DNA of 64,000 nucleotides, taken from contig CAWAJM010000001.1 of the NCBI GenBank assembly GCA_963782445.1, positions 3,224,001 through 3,288,000 of the forward strand, read 5' to 3'. Source of the DNA: ZC4RG20 sp963782445. Its GTDB lineage: Bacteria; Pseudomonadota; Gammaproteobacteria; Steroidobacterales; Rariloculaceae. The notes under the pieces were generated by a model. That model saw nothing but the letters and a program-made list of their open reading frames with translations, had not been told where the DNA came from and searched no databases. Position numbers and translations under genes: made by a program. Below are positions 53,616-62,020 of this stretch, in pieces; the stretch's first letter is position 1, and each line of letters starts with the position of its first letter.

Positions 53616-53736
53616 GCAAAGCGACCGGTCGCCCTTTCAAGCTACCGTGCATTCGGGTATACAACACGGGCATCGGTCACATGGGGAAACGCTCGATGAG
53701 CTACCGGCACGCAGAGCACGCATGGGAAGACGCCCG

Positions 53737-54060
53737 ATGATCGTCGTCACTTCGGAGTACGTCGCGGGCTACAGGATTGCCGAGACCAAGGGCCAGGTGT
53801 TCGGCGTCGTCGTGCGCAGCCGCGGACTCGGCGGCAACATCATGGCGGGGCTGCGCTCCCTCGTGGGCGGCGAGATCAAGGAATACACGGCGCTTCTCGA
53901 GGAAGCGCGCCGCCATGCCGTGGATCGAATGGTCCAAAGCGCCGCCGCGATGGGCGCGAACGCCGTCATCATGATGCGCTTCGATTCGTCCGAGATGGGC
54001 CAGGTCATGAGCGAGATCGTCGCCTACGGCACGGCCGTCGTGGTCGAGCGCGAGCGCTGA
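53737..54060 (+). CDS. YbjQ-type heavy-metal-binding-like protein (UPF0145)
   Basis: A 107-aa protein. The start MIVVTSEYVAGYRIAETKGQV and the later GGEIKEYTALLEEARRHAVD match the UPF0145/YbjQ family in sequence and length. It probably forms a ring-like oligomer; whether it binds metal is not shown. The ATG at 53737 fits the family start; an in-frame ATG 15 nt upstream would add RRP. Followed 1 bp later by a small membrane protein. Confidence 0.88.
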   Translation: MIVVTSEYVAGYRIAETKGQVFGVVVRSRGLGGNIMAGLRSLVGGEIKEYTALLEEARRHAVDRMVQSAAAMGANAVIMMRFDSSEMGQVMSEIVAYGTAVVVERER

Positions 54061-54061
54061 G

Positions 54062-54364
54062 ATGCTGCGAAGCGTCTTGCTGGGAATCGGCGCGGCCGGG
54101 ATGTTGGTCGGCTGCGCCTGCTTGGCAGCGGGCGCGCTCGTCCCCGGTATCGATCTGCTTGCCGTGTTCGGCGTGCTGACGGCCGGCATCGCCTTCGAGC
54201 GTTGGCGCTACGAACTCAGCGTGAATCGTTCCCGGCCCGGCTGGCAGGCCACCGGCGAGCGCTTCGTAGACCCCGCGACGGGCAAGCTCACGGACGTGTT
54301 CTACAACGTCGAAACGGGCGAGCGCGATTATCGCGTCGTCGACGGCCGGCCGAACTCGCCATGA
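54062..54364 (+). CDS. Small membrane protein next to YbjQ
   Basis: A 100-aa protein with two hydrophobic segments (VLLGIGAAGMLVGCACLAAG and LLAVFGVLTAGIAFE) and a short soluble tail rich in Arg and Asp (FERWRYELSVNRSRPGW). YbjQ genes are often followed by such a protein. The start is 1 bp after ybjQ and its stop overlaps the next gene (ATGA), so all three are probably co-translated. No family assigned. Confidence 0.6.
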   Translation: MLRSVLLGIGAAGMLVGCACLAAGALVPGIDLLAVFGVLTAGIAFERWRYELSVNRSRPGWQATGERFVDPATGKLTDVFYNVETGERDYRVVDGRPNSP

Positions 54365-55281
54365 ATGTTGCCGCAGCGCCCGAACCGACGAGGCTGCTGC
54401 TGCTCGGCACGCAGGGCGGGCCCAACTACCTGCCCGGGCGCGCCGAGACGGCCAGCGCGCTGATCGTCCAGGGCTATCCCTATCTCCTCGATTGCGGGTA
54501 CGGCACCCTGGCCGCGCTCATCAAGGCGGGCCTGAACTACCGCGAAGTCGCCACGGTCTTCCTCGCCCACCTGCACGACGACCACGTCGTCGACCTTCCG
54601 GCCCTGCTGAGCCACGCGTGGACGGGCGGCCGCATCGAACCGACGAACGTCTATGGGCCGCCCGGCACGCAAGCGCTCGTCCGGGCAGCGCTCGAGTTCC
54701 AGAAAGCGAACACGGAAATCCGGCTCGTGGACGAAAGCCGTATCACGCTGCCCGAGAACCTGTTTTTCGGGCACGACGTGGCGGCGACCCGGGAGCCTCT
54801 GCGCGTGTACGCCGATGAGCGCGTGAGCGTAACGTCCATCGAGAACACGCATTATCCGGAGTCTTCCAAAGCGAAGACGACGCAACGCTCGCTGTCATGG
54901 CGCTTCGACGCCGCCGACCGCTCGGTCACGTTCTCGGGCGACACCACCTACTCCGAGAATCTAGTCGCGCTGGCCAAAGGGTCCAACGTCCTCGTCTGCG
55001 AAACCATGCACGTGGGCGCCATGCGCAAAGCTTTCGAGAAGATGGTCGCCAACGGGGCCTACGCCGATAACCCCGAAGGTGTCTGGGACCACATCGCGAT
55101 CACTCACTCGAGCACGGAGACGACGGGCCGCATGGCCGCCGAGGCAGGCGTGAAAACCCTCGTCCTCCACCATCTGATTCCCGGAGCGCTCGAGGAGCTG
55201 CCGGACGAGGCCTATATAGAGGGCGTGCGCAAGCACTTCGCCGGCGAGGTCATCGTCGGCCGCGACCTGATGGAGATTTGA
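54361..55281 (+). CDS. MBL-fold metallo-hydrolase
   Basis: A 306-aa metallo-beta-lactamase fold enzyme: HxHxDH motif (FLAHLHDDHVVDLP), a strand-turn LLDCGYGTLAAL before it, Asp in SGDTTYSENLV and the C-terminal LVLHHLIPG, which could hold the last His. It fits the RNase Z/elaC- or PqqB-like subgroup in length. The ATG overlaps the previous stop, so it is coupled to the YbjQ pair. Substrate unknown: hydrolysis of a phosphodiester or lactone is typical for the fold. Confidence 0.82.
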   Translation: MNVAAAPEPTRLLLLGTQGGPNYLPGRAETASALIVQGYPYLLDCGYGTLAALIKAGLNYREVATVFLAHLHDDHVVDLPALLSHAWTGGRIEPTNVYGPPGTQALVRAALEFQKANTEIRLVDESRITLPENLFFGHDVAATREPLRVYADERVSVTSIENTHYPESSKAKTTQRSLSWRFDAADRSVTFSGDTTYSENLVALAKGSNVLVCETMHVGAMRKAFEKMVANGAYADNPEGVWDHIAITHSSTETTGRMAAEAGVKTLVLHHLIPGALEELPDEAYIEGVRKHFAGEVIVGRDLMEI

Positions 55282-55411
55282 GACCTCCGCGGAGAGCACG
55301 AGAGTACCGAGGCGTTCCGCGCGCGGCGTTTTCGTTCGGCGCGGAGAATCCGCAGATGCGTCCGCCCGCGCGTCGCACGCGGACGGACGCTCGTCGCACG
55401 CCCCGACCGCC

Positions 55412-56710
55412 TCAGAACGGCTTACGAAGCCACGGCGCGTAGGCGACGTCGCCGGAAACCGTGCTGCAGCCCGGCGCATCCGGGCCGCCCGAGCACTTCC
55501 ACCAGTTCTGCGTGGCATCGACGCTGCCGGAGGCCAGATTCTGCACGCCGACGCCCGCCTGCAGCGAATTCAAATGCACGTCCACGGACCCCGCAGCCGC
55601 GACGGCGACGCCGATGTCCTCCTCCTTGATGACGTTTTGCGCGATCACGATTCCATGCACGGGCACGACCGCGCTGAAGACCACAATGCCCGTCGGCCCT
55701 GACGTTGGCGTGTCGCCGTCCGCCGCATTTCGGGCGATTCGGTTGCGCACGATGACGTTGTCGTCGAGGCTCTGGCCCGGCGCGTGACTGTGCATCGTGA
55801 CACCCGGCAAGCCGTTGCCGACGAGCACGTTGTCCGCCACGGTGTTGCCGTAGTTCATGGCGCCCGGCGCGGCCGCAAAGATCCCCACGCCGGCGCCTTC
55901 GCCGTCGGTGGCCAGCCCGTTATACGAGGAGTTGTTGCCGATGATCCGGTTCGCAAAGACGCCCGGCTCCGGTGGCGTATAGAGCGCCGGAATGTTGTGC
56001 GAGGCCAGCGTGATGCCGCAGTCGAACGCGTTGTGCTGGACGACGTTGTCCGTCACGAAATTATCGTGCGTCTTACCCGTATCGTCGCTGAGCAGGATAC
56101 CTCCTGCGTTGTTCTCGACGAGGTTCTTCGCGACGACCGAGTGATCGACACCGCTCAGGTGAATGCCTTCGCCGCAGTCGAACCCTTCCCCGGCGATGAA
56201 ATACACCGGGACGCCTGGGCATACGAGATTTTTCGGGTCGAGCGCTTTATCGTTTCCCGTCACATGATTGCTCGAGATCGTGATCGACGAGGCATTGGTC
56301 ACGACGATGCCCTGCGCCTGCGCGTTGCGCACCGTGAACCCGGAAATCACGACGTGCGCAAGCCCGGTGCCGCCGAGCCCGCCGTTCGTGAGCCCGTCCA
56401 CGTTGATGCCGTTGAGCAAGCCCGTCGCATCGATGATGCTCTGGCCGGCCCCGGCCCCGACCAGCGAAAGCGGCTTCTGCACGATCACGTCCTCGTGGTA
56501 CACACCGCGCGCCACCTTGACGATATCGTTGTCCATGGCGTGCTGAACGGCTTCTTTGATCGACGCATAGCAGCCGGACTTACCGCCCGGCGCCACGCAC
56601 AGCGTCGCGCCCATGGCCGAAGCCGACAGTAACGCCGTCACGACGATACCGGCCAGAACCACCAGAGGCTCCACACGCGATCTACCTCGCGTGGCATTAG
56701 GATGAGGCAT
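55412..56710 (-). CDS. Exported right-handed parallel beta-helix protein
   Basis: A 432-aa protein with a signal peptide (VVTALLSASAMGA). It opens with an ATLCVAPGGKSGCYASI region, a right-handed helix start as in pectate lyase/NosD-like proteins, followed by about eight turns such as GIVVTNASSITISSNHVTGN, GNTVADNVLVGNGLPGVTM and NVIVRN. The repeats have Asn ladders and no visible catalytic Asp cluster, so it may bind or display carbohydrate, or hold copper/NosD-like cargo; nothing here singles out one function. Shine-Dalgarno GGGAG precedes the ATG. Confidence 0.75.
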   Translation of the reverse strand: MPHPNATRGRSRVEPLVVLAGIVVTALLSASAMGATLCVAPGGKSGCYASIKEAVQHAMDNDIVKVARGVYHEDVIVQKPLSLVGAGAGQSIIDATGLLNGINVDGLTNGGLGGTGLAHVVISGFTVRNAQAQGIVVTNASSITISSNHVTGNDKALDPKNLVCPGVPVYFIAGEGFDCGEGIHLSGVDHSVVAKNLVENNAGGILLSDDTGKTHDNFVTDNVVQHNAFDCGITLASHNIPALYTPPEPGVFANRIIGNNSSYNGLATDGEGAGVGIFAAAPGAMNYGNTVADNVLVGNGLPGVTMHSHAPGQSLDDNVIVRNRIARNAADGDTPTSGPTGIVVFSAVVPVHGIVIAQNVIKEEDIGVAVAAAGSVDVHLNSLQAGVGVQNLASGSVDATQNWWKCSGGPDAPGCSTVSGDVAYAPWLRKPF

Positions 56711-56824
56711 GGTCTTTCTCCCTTTTTCTTGATCGACCGGAGCCTCTGCGGCTCCCGAAGTGAAGATTCTACGGCATCCCGAGGGACCCCAGCGGGCCCC
56801 CCGGCTTCCCGACGTTACCGACGT

Positions 56825-57592
56825 CTAGTTCTGTTCCGGCTGGTAGCTCAAATCCGGGCGGGTTCGATCGAGTTCCATTGCGAGGTTCGCCACCGTATCG
56901 TTGATCTTCGCGACGATTTTGCCGCCTTCGTCCGCGCCGAAATGCTGGATGACGCGCTGCTGCGGTCCGGGGGTAGCCTCGAGGTCATCCCATGATTGGA
57001 CGAGGCCGATCACGCGCACGCTGTCGGCGCCGAACTCAGGCATTTGAACCACGTAGTGGGAATCCGGCGTGACGGCGAGGCTCGCCTCGCGCGTCTTCCG
57101 AGATCCCTCCATGTACTGCTGCTCCATTCCGGGCTTCAGCGTGATCGCGAAATAGATGACCGCCGCGGGTGGCTTCGGCATTTGCTGAGGCGGCAGAACA
57201 CTCAAATCGACATGGGTCCGATAGAAGGCCGTCTTCATGCTCGCTATCGAGGCGCTTGCCAGGCCCTCGAGCCGGTCTGCTTCCTTCTGACCGAACGCGT
57301 TGGCCAGCTGCGGGCCGGCATTTCCCAGATCCGCCCAGCCCTTGAGCTGCCCATTGAAAGTGTAGGTAGGCTCACCGCTGACCGATTGGGAGGCCAGCCA
57401 GTAGTTCTTGAGCCCCTGCTTCCGCGAGGCATCCCGAAACGCACGCAGAAACTCCTCGAACTGGGGCCCCGCGCCCGGCCGTACCTTCACCTTGATGACC
57501 TGCATGAGCCCCGAGTTATCCTGCCCCATGGCATGCCCGGAGACGACGAAAACCAGTGCCAAGAAAAAGACCCGTATGGTTCTAGCGATCAT
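56825..57592 (-). CDS. Exported protein of unknown function
   Basis: A 255-aa protein with a signal peptide (TIRVFFLALVFVVSGHAMG). The mature part seems to be two similar ferredoxin-like (dimeric alpha/beta barrel) halves: MQVIKVKVRPGAGPQFEEFL, then AVIYFAITLKPGMEQQYMEG. That layout occurs in small monooxygenase-like or heme-degrading folds, but I see no signature. It lies 46 bp downstream of a similar small cytoplasmic protein, so the two may be partners. The ATG at 57592 follows a GAGAAAG ribosome site. Confidence 0.55.
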   Translation of the reverse strand: MIARTIRVFFLALVFVVSGHAMGQDNSGLMQVIKVKVRPGAGPQFEEFLRAFRDASRKQGLKNYWLASQSVSGEPTYTFNGQLKGWADLGNAGPQLANAFGQKEADRLEGLASASIASMKTAFYRTHVDLSVLPPQQMPKPPAAVIYFAITLKPGMEQQYMEGSRKTREASLAVTPDSHYVVQMPEFGADSVRVIGLVQSWDDLEATPGPQQRVIQHFGADEGGKIVAKINDTVANLAMELDRTRPDLSYQPEQN

Positions 57593-57638
57593 GACTTTCT
57601 CCCGTTCTCGTTCCACTTCACGTCCGGTTGCCGCGGTA

Positions 57639-57929
57639 CTAGCCCAGCTTGGCAAACGCCTTTTGCAGGTCTTCGGCGTTCATGACCGGCAGCAGCTCCA
57701 CTTCGGCGTTGAACACGTGAAACAGCGGCTCCGCGATAGCGGGGATCTGGGAGCTGTCGGCCATGTCGAAGACCACGAGTCCGCTGCGCTTGCCATCGTT
57801 TGCGAAGAAATACGCGGCTTCCGGCTTGAGGTCGCGCAGCATTGTTTCGATCGACTTTTGCATGGCGCCTTCGGCAATCGTCCGATTTCCGTCTGCCGCC
57901 GGCACCGTCCATCTCAGCATCGTCCGCAT
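57639..57929 (-). CDS. Small conserved protein, alpha/beta barrel-like
   Basis: A 96-aa protein: MRTMLRWTVPAADGNRTIAE, KSIETMLRDLKPEAAYFFAN, GLVVFDMADSSQIPAIAEPL. The strand-helix pattern is that of a ferredoxin-like fold of about 95 residues seen in small conserved proteins of proteobacteria. No catalytic motif is recognisable. Probably co-transcribed with the exported protein downstream. Confidence 0.6.
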   Translation of the reverse strand: MRTMLRWTVPAADGNRTIAEGAMQKSIETMLRDLKPEAAYFFANDGKRSGLVVFDMADSSQIPAIAEPLFHVFNAEVELLPVMNAEDLQKAFAKLG

Positions 57930-58200
57930 GGCATCTTCTCCTGATTGATCTGTTGCTAACTCGACACTGCCTTTCGGCGCTGTCGCTCGCGTCCTTGCCG
58001 CCGCACAACGCTCCTGCGCTGCCCTCGTCGGCGAGCTGTCGCCATTTTCGCGATCATCCTGCCTACGCGACCCTATGACAGTCGCGCGGCCGCTCGTACG
58101 CGGCTTGTTATCCCTAGCCGTCGGAGTAGACTGCGCTTTCCAGTCCTCAAATCTCCTCGTGAGGATGTGAAAAGATATAAGAATTAGCCTCAGCGCCCAG

Positions 58201-59873
58201 GTGGAATGGACAGCCGTGCCGCGATGCGTCTATGAATTCGACGGCTTCCGGCTCGACCCGGGCCAACGCCGGCTCGAGGGCCGAAACGGCGAGCCCGTCG
58301 CGCTGAGCGCGAAGCCGTTCGACGCGCTCGTTCACCTCATCGAGCACGCCGGCGAGCCGGTATCGAGAAAGCAGTTGGCCTACGTCTTGTGGCCGAACAC
58401 GATCGTCGAGGACAACAACCTCACGCAGACGATCTCCACGGTGCGCCGCAAGATCGGCAAGGGCACTATCGCGACGCTCCCCGGGCGTGGATACCAGTTC
58501 GTGGGCGATGTCCGCCTCGTCGGCCGCGATTCGCCGTCGACGAGCCCGGCGGAGGATGGCGCGGGCGCGCAGCAACACGGCCCGCGGCCATCTCACCCGA
58601 CCGGCATCGAAGCCGCTGCTTTGGGCGCACGCACCCGGTGGCAGCGGGCCGCGGGAGCCGTCGTCATCGTTACGCTGCTCGGGCTCGTCCTCGGTTTCTT
58701 GGTCGTAGGGCACCGGCTGCCCGATGGCGAGCCCCCCGTCCTGCCGAACTCTATCGCCGTGCTGCCGCTCGAGAACCTGAGCTCCAATCCCAACAACGCC
58801 TATTACGCGGCCGGACTACACGAGGAGATCCTGAATCGGCTCGCCAAGATCAAGCGCCTCAACGTCATAGGTCGAACGTCGGTGCTGCGCTTTGCCAAGA
58901 ACAGGCCGCCGATTCCGGAGATCGCCAAGGAGCTCCATGCCGAGACCCTTATGGAAGGGTCCGTGCAGTTCGACGGCGAGGGCATAAGAGTGGCTGTGCA
59001 GTTGATCGACGGGCGGTCGGGCGACCAAATGTGGGCGCAGACCTATGAGAGCAATTTCGGCGATGTTTTCGGCGTGGAGGCGGATATCGCGACGAACGTC
59101 GCGGACTCCTTGAGCCTGAAATTTTCGCCCGACACGTGCCTTACGCGCATGCGGCCTTGGCCTCGATGTACCGGTATCAGTGGCACTGGACCAGGGCGGT
59201 CGACGAATACGAAAAGGCGGTCGCCGCCATGCCCAGCGACCTCTCGGCCCGACAGGGCCTGGCATGGACGCTCGGCTGGCTCGGCCGGCCCGAAGAAGCG
59301 ATCGAGCAGGGAAAGCTTGGCGTCAAGCTCAATCCCCTGAGCGCGAACGCCCTCTACTACCTCGCGCCAAACTACGCCTATGCCGGAGACTACCGCAGCG
59401 CCATCGAGGTCATGCGCCAGGCGCAACGCTTGATTCCGAACAACCCCGTAGCGCAGGCGTGGCTGGGACTCATGGATACCGCCCTTCGGGATAGGGACCA
59501 GGCCATCCGCGATCTCGGGCGAGCCGAGGAGCTGCTCGGCGACCACCCGAGCACGGTCTTTCTTCCGGAGCTCGCTTATGCCTATTCGCTGCTCGGTCTG
59601 CATGGCGACGTCGATCGGCTTTACCGTGAAATCATGGCACGCGCCAAGGCGGACAAATCCCTCGGCGCCGGGACTTGGGCGCAGACGTATCTCGCCATCG
59701 GCGATAAAGAGCAGGCGCTCAAGTGGCTCAACGTCGTGGCCGACGAAGCCAAGAACCACGTCATCGACGAAGCGACGCTCAACGTCTTGCATCTGAAGAT
59801 GAACTACATGAACGACCCGGTGCTTCGAGAGCCTCGGTTCGTCGAGGTCTTGGGCCGCATTCAGGGCGATTGA
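58201..59873 (+). pseudogene. wHTH/TM/TPR regulator, broken by a frameshift with internal loss
   Basis: The 5' part (58201-about 59135) encodes an OmpR-type winged helix (RRLEGRNGEPVALSAKPFDA, QTISTVRRKIGKGTIATLPG), a membrane helix (AAGAVVIVTLLGLVLGFLV) and a TolB/FlgO-like domain (SIAVLPLENLSSN, YAAGLHEEILNRLAKIKRL). Just after KFSPDT the frame is lost; the other frame resumes with PYAHAALASMYRYQWHWTRA, a TPR segment that continues to 59873. A linker of around 100 residues, usual between these parts, is absent, so a deletion as well as a frame change is likely. I call it a pseudogene. The start is GTG 58201 or GTG 58216. Confidence 0.7.
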
Positions 59874-59955
59874 GCGTCGCGCAGCGCGGCGGATTGGACA
59901 GCCCGGGCGCCGTTTGCCGATACTGGCGAGGTGCCCTGGCCGAGGAGAACGAACA

Positions 59956-60528
59956 ATGCCGAGAGCGTATCGATCCGCACCGCTGCCTTTCCTATTGACC
60001 TTCGCGATGGCGGCCGCCTGGGCCGGCGTGGCGAATATTCCCGGGCCCGCCGTCGGTACGCATTTTCCGGTGCCGCTGGCGGCCAAGGACCAGGACGGCC
60101 AGCCGCGAACGCTCCAGGGCCTCATGGGCCCGAAGGGCGTCGCGCTCATCTTTCAACGTTCCGCGGACTGGTGCCCGTTCTGCCAGGCGCAGCTCGAGAA
60201 CATGAACCGGCATTTGAAGCAATTCCGAGCGCTCGGCTTGAACGTCGTCTCGGTGACGGTCGACGACGTGCCCAAGATCGCGGCGTTCGCGAAGCAAGCC
60301 GAGATCGGTTACACGATGCTGTCGGATCCGAAGGGCGACATCAACGAGAAGCTCGGGATCCGAGACAAGCAGTATCCGGTCGGCAGCTTTCCTTACGGCG
60401 TGCCGCGGCCCGTGCTCTATATCATCGATCGCAGCGGCACGATCCGCGCGCGTTACATGCCGCCGACCTATGAAAAGCAGCCGGACATCGATCGTGTGCT
60501 CGAGGACGTCGCCGGGCTGAAGCTCTGA
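59956..60528 (+). CDS. Peroxiredoxin/thioredoxin-like exported protein
   Basis: A 190-aa protein with an N-terminal hydrophobic signal-like segment (LPFLLTFAMAAAWAGVA). The AhpC/TSA fold follows, with the active site SADWCPFCQAQLENM (two Cys near 74 and 77, a thioredoxin-like CPFC instead of the classic peroxidatic T-x-x-C), then a YTMLSDPKGDINEKLG stretch and YIIDRSGTIRARY. Export suggests periplasmic peroxide or thiol chemistry. RBS GAGGAG precedes the ATG at 59956 by 8 nt. Its first gene neighbour, the broken regulator, may be unrelated. Confidence 0.82.
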   Translation: MPRAYRSAPLPFLLTFAMAAAWAGVANIPGPAVGTHFPVPLAAKDQDGQPRTLQGLMGPKGVALIFQRSADWCPFCQAQLENMNRHLKQFRALGLNVVSVTVDDVPKIAAFAKQAEIGYTMLSDPKGDINEKLGIRDKQYPVGSFPYGVPRPVLYIIDRSGTIRARYMPPTYEKQPDIDRVLEDVAGLKL

Positions 60529-60618
60529 GATGCCCGCGCCGCGTCTCTCTACCGATAGCGACGCCGATCGAAGACCATTCGCAGGCTCGACCAGGGAACC
60601 GGACGGCTGCGCATCCGC

Positions 60619-61755
60619 TCAGGGCCTTGCGCACCGAGTGAGATCGCCAGAGGAGCAGTCGTCCGAGCGGATCTTGGCCGGCGCTCCCGTCCGCTCGGCC
60701 CGGTCGAAGCTGCGGTCGGCGTCCTCGTGCCTGTCGAGATGCAAGTACGTGCGCGCCTGCAGCAGGTAGAAATCCGGCTCGTCGCGCTTTAGGCGCAAGG
60801 CCTTGCCGACCGCAGCCAGCGCATCTTCGAAACGGCCGTGCCGGTAGTCGTCGAGCGCTCGAAAATAGTGGTAGTAGGGATTGCGTTGCTCAACGTGCGC
60901 GACGCGCTCGCGGACCGTTTCGGCGCGCGTGTCCCCTGTCCTGTCGTAGAGCGTGGCCAGATTGGTCAGCGCTGTCGGCGCATCGGGCGAGATGGCCAGC
61001 GCCTGCAGGTAGGCCGCTTCGGCATAGTCCCATTGCTCGAGCCGCGCGTAGAGCAGGCCGAGATTCTCCCAGGCTCCCGCCACGCTTGCGTCCGTGCGCA
61101 GTGCTTCCCGCAGGTTTACGAAGCTGTTCGCGTAGTGTCCCTCGAGCAGGGCCTCGGCGCCCCGGTTCGTATAGAAGAGCGCGAGCGCGTACCGGTCGCT
61201 GACGTCGTATCGGCGGTACGTCGTCCTGAAGTCAGCGCTGTCGAAGTCGACCGCGTAGCCACCTTGGCGGCCGGCCGCGACATGGGCATTGATGTGCCGA
61301 GCGAGGATTACGATGCCCGACTCCTGCGACCAGCTCGGCGGGACGTCTACGATCTCATACCTTACGCGCAGGCCGGCGCTTCGAGCCAGGTTCACGAACA
61401 GCATCGTGTAGGACAGGCAGTTGGCGCGGTGCGAGTAGAAAGTGCCGCGGACGGTCTGCGTGGCGCCGGAATCGTAATCCACCGAGAGCAGATCGTTCGC
61501 CCTCATGTGACTGAGCAAAGCTCGGAGCTTCCCCTCGTCGCCGCGGACTCCGCCGACACTCTCGGCGACGAACCGGCGCATCCGCTCATCCAGCGCGACG
61601 ACATCGGCGGCCGGAATGGGCTTCTCGGTAGCCTGCGCGAATAGATTGCCGCCGGAGAGAAGCTCGGATTGCGTGAGCGCCGGCCGGACGCTGCCCGGCG
61701 CGGCGCAACCCGCCGCGAGCATCAAGACGATGGCCGCAACGATCACCCGATGCAT
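60619..61755 (-). CDS. Transglutaminase-like TPR lipoprotein
   Basis: A 378-aa lipoprotein (lipobox LAAGC, Cys17). A transglutaminase-like core has Cys in HRANCLSYTMLFVNLARSAG, His in HINAHVA and Asp in YAVDFDSADF, so the triad is present. From about 200 the protein carries TPR repeats (e.g. NLREALRTDASVAGAWENLG, AAYLQALAISPDAPTALTNL). This domain pair is found in peptide or protein-processing lipoproteins. The 266 bp before its start hold an inverted repeat AGCGCC-TTT-GGCGCT at 61790-61804 and the promoter region of the divergent quinoprotein gene. Confidence 0.8.
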   Translation of the reverse strand: MHRVIVAAIVLMLAAGCAAPGSVRPALTQSELLSGGNLFAQATEKPIPAADVVALDERMRRFVAESVGGVRGDEGKLRALLSHMRANDLLSVDYDSGATQTVRGTFYSHRANCLSYTMLFVNLARSAGLRVRYEIVDVPPSWSQESGIVILARHINAHVAAGRQGGYAVDFDSADFRTTYRRYDVSDRYALALFYTNRGAEALLEGHYANSFVNLREALRTDASVAGAWENLGLLYARLEQWDYAEAAYLQALAISPDAPTALTNLATLYDRTGDTRAETVRERVAHVEQRNPYYHYFRALDDYRHGRFEDALAAVGKALRLKRDEPDFYLLQARTYLHLDRHEDADRSFDRAERTGAPAKIRSDDCSSGDLTRCARP

Positions 61756-61970
61756 GGCAGGAGCCTGGATCGGACATTGCAGCCATTGTAGCGCCTTTGG
61801 CGCTCAAATCGATCCGGGCGCGCGAATCTCATGCGCAAGCTCGACGTGCACTCGGCCACCGAGCTTGCCGCTCTGGCACAGCGAGAGGACTTGGCCGGTT
61901 CCTGATCGGCCCAACGCGGGGCTCAGTGGTCCGGTCGGCGCCGGCTCGCGGGCGCAAACATGGGTACTCT

Positions 61971-61992
61971 GGCATTCGGAAATGCCTATACT
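61971..61992 (+). promoter_or_regulatory. Promoter of the quinoprotein gene with inverted repeat operator
   Basis: A perfect inverted repeat GGCATT-CGGA-AATGCC (61971-61986) abuts the -10-like TATACT (61987-61992). A transcript would start near 61999 with a leader of about 20 nt to the ATG at 62021. The repeat covers the spacer, so a repressor bound there would block the promoter. No consensus -35 is seen. Confidence 0.5.
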
Positions 61993-62020
61993 TGCGCTGG
62001 TGTCACGATGAGGAAGCGAG

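Noticed and set aside
53621..53632. Palindrome GCGACCGGTCGC after the acyltransferase, as terminator
   Set aside because: The loop is too tight for the full stem and only three T follow; left undecided.
61969..61986. A sigma-54 (-24/-12) look-alike TGGCATTCGGAAATGC before the quinoprotein gene
   Set aside because: The GG-to-GC spacing is one base too long, and the inverted repeat plus TATACT explain the region better.
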